A program made the position numbers and the translations under genes. A stretch of DNA of 7,401 bases from assembly GCA_916720335.1 (NCBI GenBank), contig CAKAQU010000083.1, positions 1 to 7,401 of the forward strand, given 5' to 3'. Under the pieces are notes generated by a model. That model had not been told where the DNA came from. It did not search any database and was given only the letters and a program-made list of their open reading frames with translations. Source of the stretch: an uncultured Moraxella sp. (GTDB taxonomy: Bacteria > Pseudomonadota > Gammaproteobacteria > Pseudomonadales > Moraxellaceae). Positions 6,237 to 7,401 of the stretch are shown one piece after another (the stretch's first letter is position 1; each line of letters starts with the position of its first letter).

Positions 6237-6577
6237 GCATTAAAATTTTCTAAGCAAACCCCTTGTTCTTGTAGAATTATTTTTGCTGATTTGGGTAATT
6301 TTTCCCATAAAGCAAGTTTGGCATTGTTATCATCGCCATGAAATACCAACAAAATCAATGGCAGTACTTCAAAAGGCAAATCATCATTTTTTTGAGCAAG
6401 TGCCGCTAAATAGTACGCTGCGTCTTGGTCTTTATCAGCCATTACTCGTTGATAGATTGCCATCAATGCATGTTGGCTTACCTGACCTTTTTGCAAAATT
6501 TGATGAATGGCAGCTAAAGCAGTATTAGGTTTTTCACATAATTTAATGATATTTAAAGAAAAATGATTTATATCCAT
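6233..6577 (-). CDS. Unrecognised 114-residue protein coupled to mrp
   Basis: I do not recognise this family. The protein has no signal peptide and no clear membrane helix, although residues 69-79 (FEVLPLILLVF) are hydrophobic. It looks alpha-helical, with Ala- and Leu-rich stretches at about 18-47 and 52-62 that could form helical hairpins, then a short segment with Trp91 and two scattered Cys (14 and 108). The ATG at 6577 lies two bases beyond the TAA of mrp with only a poor Shine-Dalgarno sequence, so ribosomes finishing mrp probably reinitiate here. That supports a real gene whose production is tied to Mrp. Its stop overlaps the next gene's -35 box. Coupling suggests, but does not show, a role near Fe-S assembly. 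Confidence 0.75.
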   Translation of the reverse strand: MDINHFSLNIIKLCEKPNTALAAIHQILQKGQVSQHALMAIYQRVMADKDQDAAYYLAALAQKNDDLPFEVLPLILLVFHGDDNNAKLALWEKLPKSAKIILQEQGVCLENFNA

Positions 6578-6579
6578 AA

Positions 6580-7401
6580 TTAAAAAATCCGCTTATTATC
6601 CGTTTTTTTAGAAAAAGGCTGGATGTTTTTTGTGATGTTTTGAGCAATTTGCATGTAATATTGAGCAAATTCATCACCTTGACCATCGTAAGCAACAACG
6701 CTTGGTATGCCTTGGTCAATTTGTCTGCCAATACCAGCAGCCAGTGGCAATCTGCCTAAAAGCGGAATGTTGTACAGTTTACTCATCTCATCACCACCAC
6801 CTTCACCAAAAATTGCTTCAGTATGACCGCAGTTGCTACAAGTGTGTAGAGCCATATTTTCCACAATACCCATGACAGCGATGTCAGTTTTTCCAAACAG
6901 TTCAACACCTTTTTTGACGTCAAGTAGAGCAATATGTTGTGGTGTGGTTACAATGATGGCTGCGGTTATAGGAATTCTTTGGGCAAGTGTCAGTTGAATA
7001 TCACCAGTTCCAGGAGGCATGTCTATGATTAGATAATCCAGATTTGGCCAATTGGTTTGTTCATAAAGCTGCATTAACGCTCCTGTGGCTTTTGAACCGC
7101 GCCAGGCAATTGGTGTATTATCACTATCAATCAAATTACCAATGGAAAGTGTAGCAAGACCATAAACTTCAATTGGTACAAATTGTTCATTTTCTACTTG
7201 TGGTTTTACGCCAGCTACCCCCAACATATCAGGCACAGATGGGCCATAAATATCAGCATCTAAAATACCAACTCTTGCCCCAAGTTTTTTGAGCGCTAAA
7301 GCAAGATTAACACTGGTGGTTGATTTACCGACCCCGCCTTTACCTGAGGCAACGGCAATAATGTGGGTAATGCGCGGGTGCATAGGGATGTCTTTTTGTT
7401 T
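6580..7401 (-). CDS. mrp: Mrp/ApbC family iron-sulfur carrier ATPase (5' end off window)
   Basis: Mrp (ApbC) proteins are dimeric P-loop ATPases that carry and hand over 4Fe-4S clusters to apoproteins in the cytoplasm. Numbered from the Met at 7383, the deviant Walker A GKGGVGKST spans 14-22, 'DADIYGPSVP' lies at 42-51, 'WRGSK' at 94-98, Walker B-like 'LIIDMPPGTGD' at 118-128, and the cluster-binding CxxC pair is Cys182/Cys185 in 'CSNCGH'. The frame stays open from 7383 to the right edge with no stop. No Shine-Dalgarno sequence precedes Met 7383, and family members usually have 80 or more extra residues with a MIP18/DUF59 domain before the P-loop. I therefore treat the gene as running off the window, with Met 7383 as an internal residue. 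Shorter Mrp/NBP35-type proteins starting near the P-loop exist, so a start at 7383 is not excluded. The TAA at 6580-6582 is two bases from the next start. Confidence 0.93.
   Translation of the reverse strand, partial: KQKDIPMHPRITHIIAVASGKGGVGKSTTSVNLALALKKLGARVGILDADIYGPSVPDMLGVAGVKPQVENEQFVPIEVYGLATLSIGNLIDSDNTPIAWRGSKATGALMQLYEQTNWPNLDYLIIDMPPGTGDIQLTLAQRIPITAAIIVTTPQHIALLDVKKGVELFGKTDIAVMGIVENMALHTCSNCGHTEAIFGEGGGDEMSKLYNIPLLGRLPLAAGIGRQIDQGIPSVVAYDGQGDEFAQYYMQIAQNITKNIQPFSKKTDNKRIF

Noticed and set aside
6543..6731. Minus-strand reading frame bridging the end of mrp and the start of the 114-residue gene
   Set aside because: It overlaps both better-supported genes in a third frame, and its Phe/Lys-rich end comes from AT-rich sequence.

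Overview
This 7.4 kb window is AT-rich and looks like core chromosome of a gammaproteobacterium. Moraxellaceae (Moraxella or Psychrobacter type) is my best guess. That guess rests on low GC, the style of the proteins and a free-standing RnfB-like ferredoxin without an N-terminal membrane helix; it is inference, not a database result. I see no insertion sequence, phage gene, CRISPR array, tRNA or rRNA.

All seven genes lie on the minus strand and are transcribed from high to low coordinates. In that order they are: an Mrp/ApbC-family Fe-S carrier ATPase cut by the right edge (6580-7401); an unrecognised 114-residue protein two bases behind it (6233-6577); a lipoprotein substrate-binding protein of the ABC_sub_bind/TrpX type (5100-6149); a secreted DUF2059 protein (4445-4966); the excinuclease subunit UvrB (2252-4330); an RnfB-like protein with three Cys motifs for 4Fe-4S clusters (1302-2153); and a DUF2868 membrane protein cut by the left edge (1-1247). 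Genes fill almost everything, and no stretch over 140 bases lacks one.

The intergenic signals divide the strand into short transcription units. mrp and the 114-residue gene are tightly coupled. The substrate-binding protein has a near-consensus sigma-70 promoter whose -35 box overlaps the stop codon of the gene before it, and a long-stemmed terminator after it. The DUF2059 gene has that terminator in front and a second clear terminator behind. uvrB follows with a perfect TATAAT box. Between uvrB and the rnfB-like gene, an AT-rich terminator hairpin overlaps an extended -10 promoter. The DUF2868 gene follows the rnfB-like gene after 54 bases, so the two may be co-transcribed.

Functionally this is housekeeping: nucleotide excision repair (UvrB), Fe-S delivery (Mrp), electron transfer (RnfB-like) and envelope proteins. 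I found no clear new multi-gene system. The points most worth a second look are the orphan lipoprotein binding protein without its transporter, the unknown protein coupled to mrp, the DUF2868 protein whose usual GTPase partner would lie just off the left edge, and a 13/14-base inverted match between the bases before uvrB's start and the ribosome-binding leader of the DUF2059 gene.
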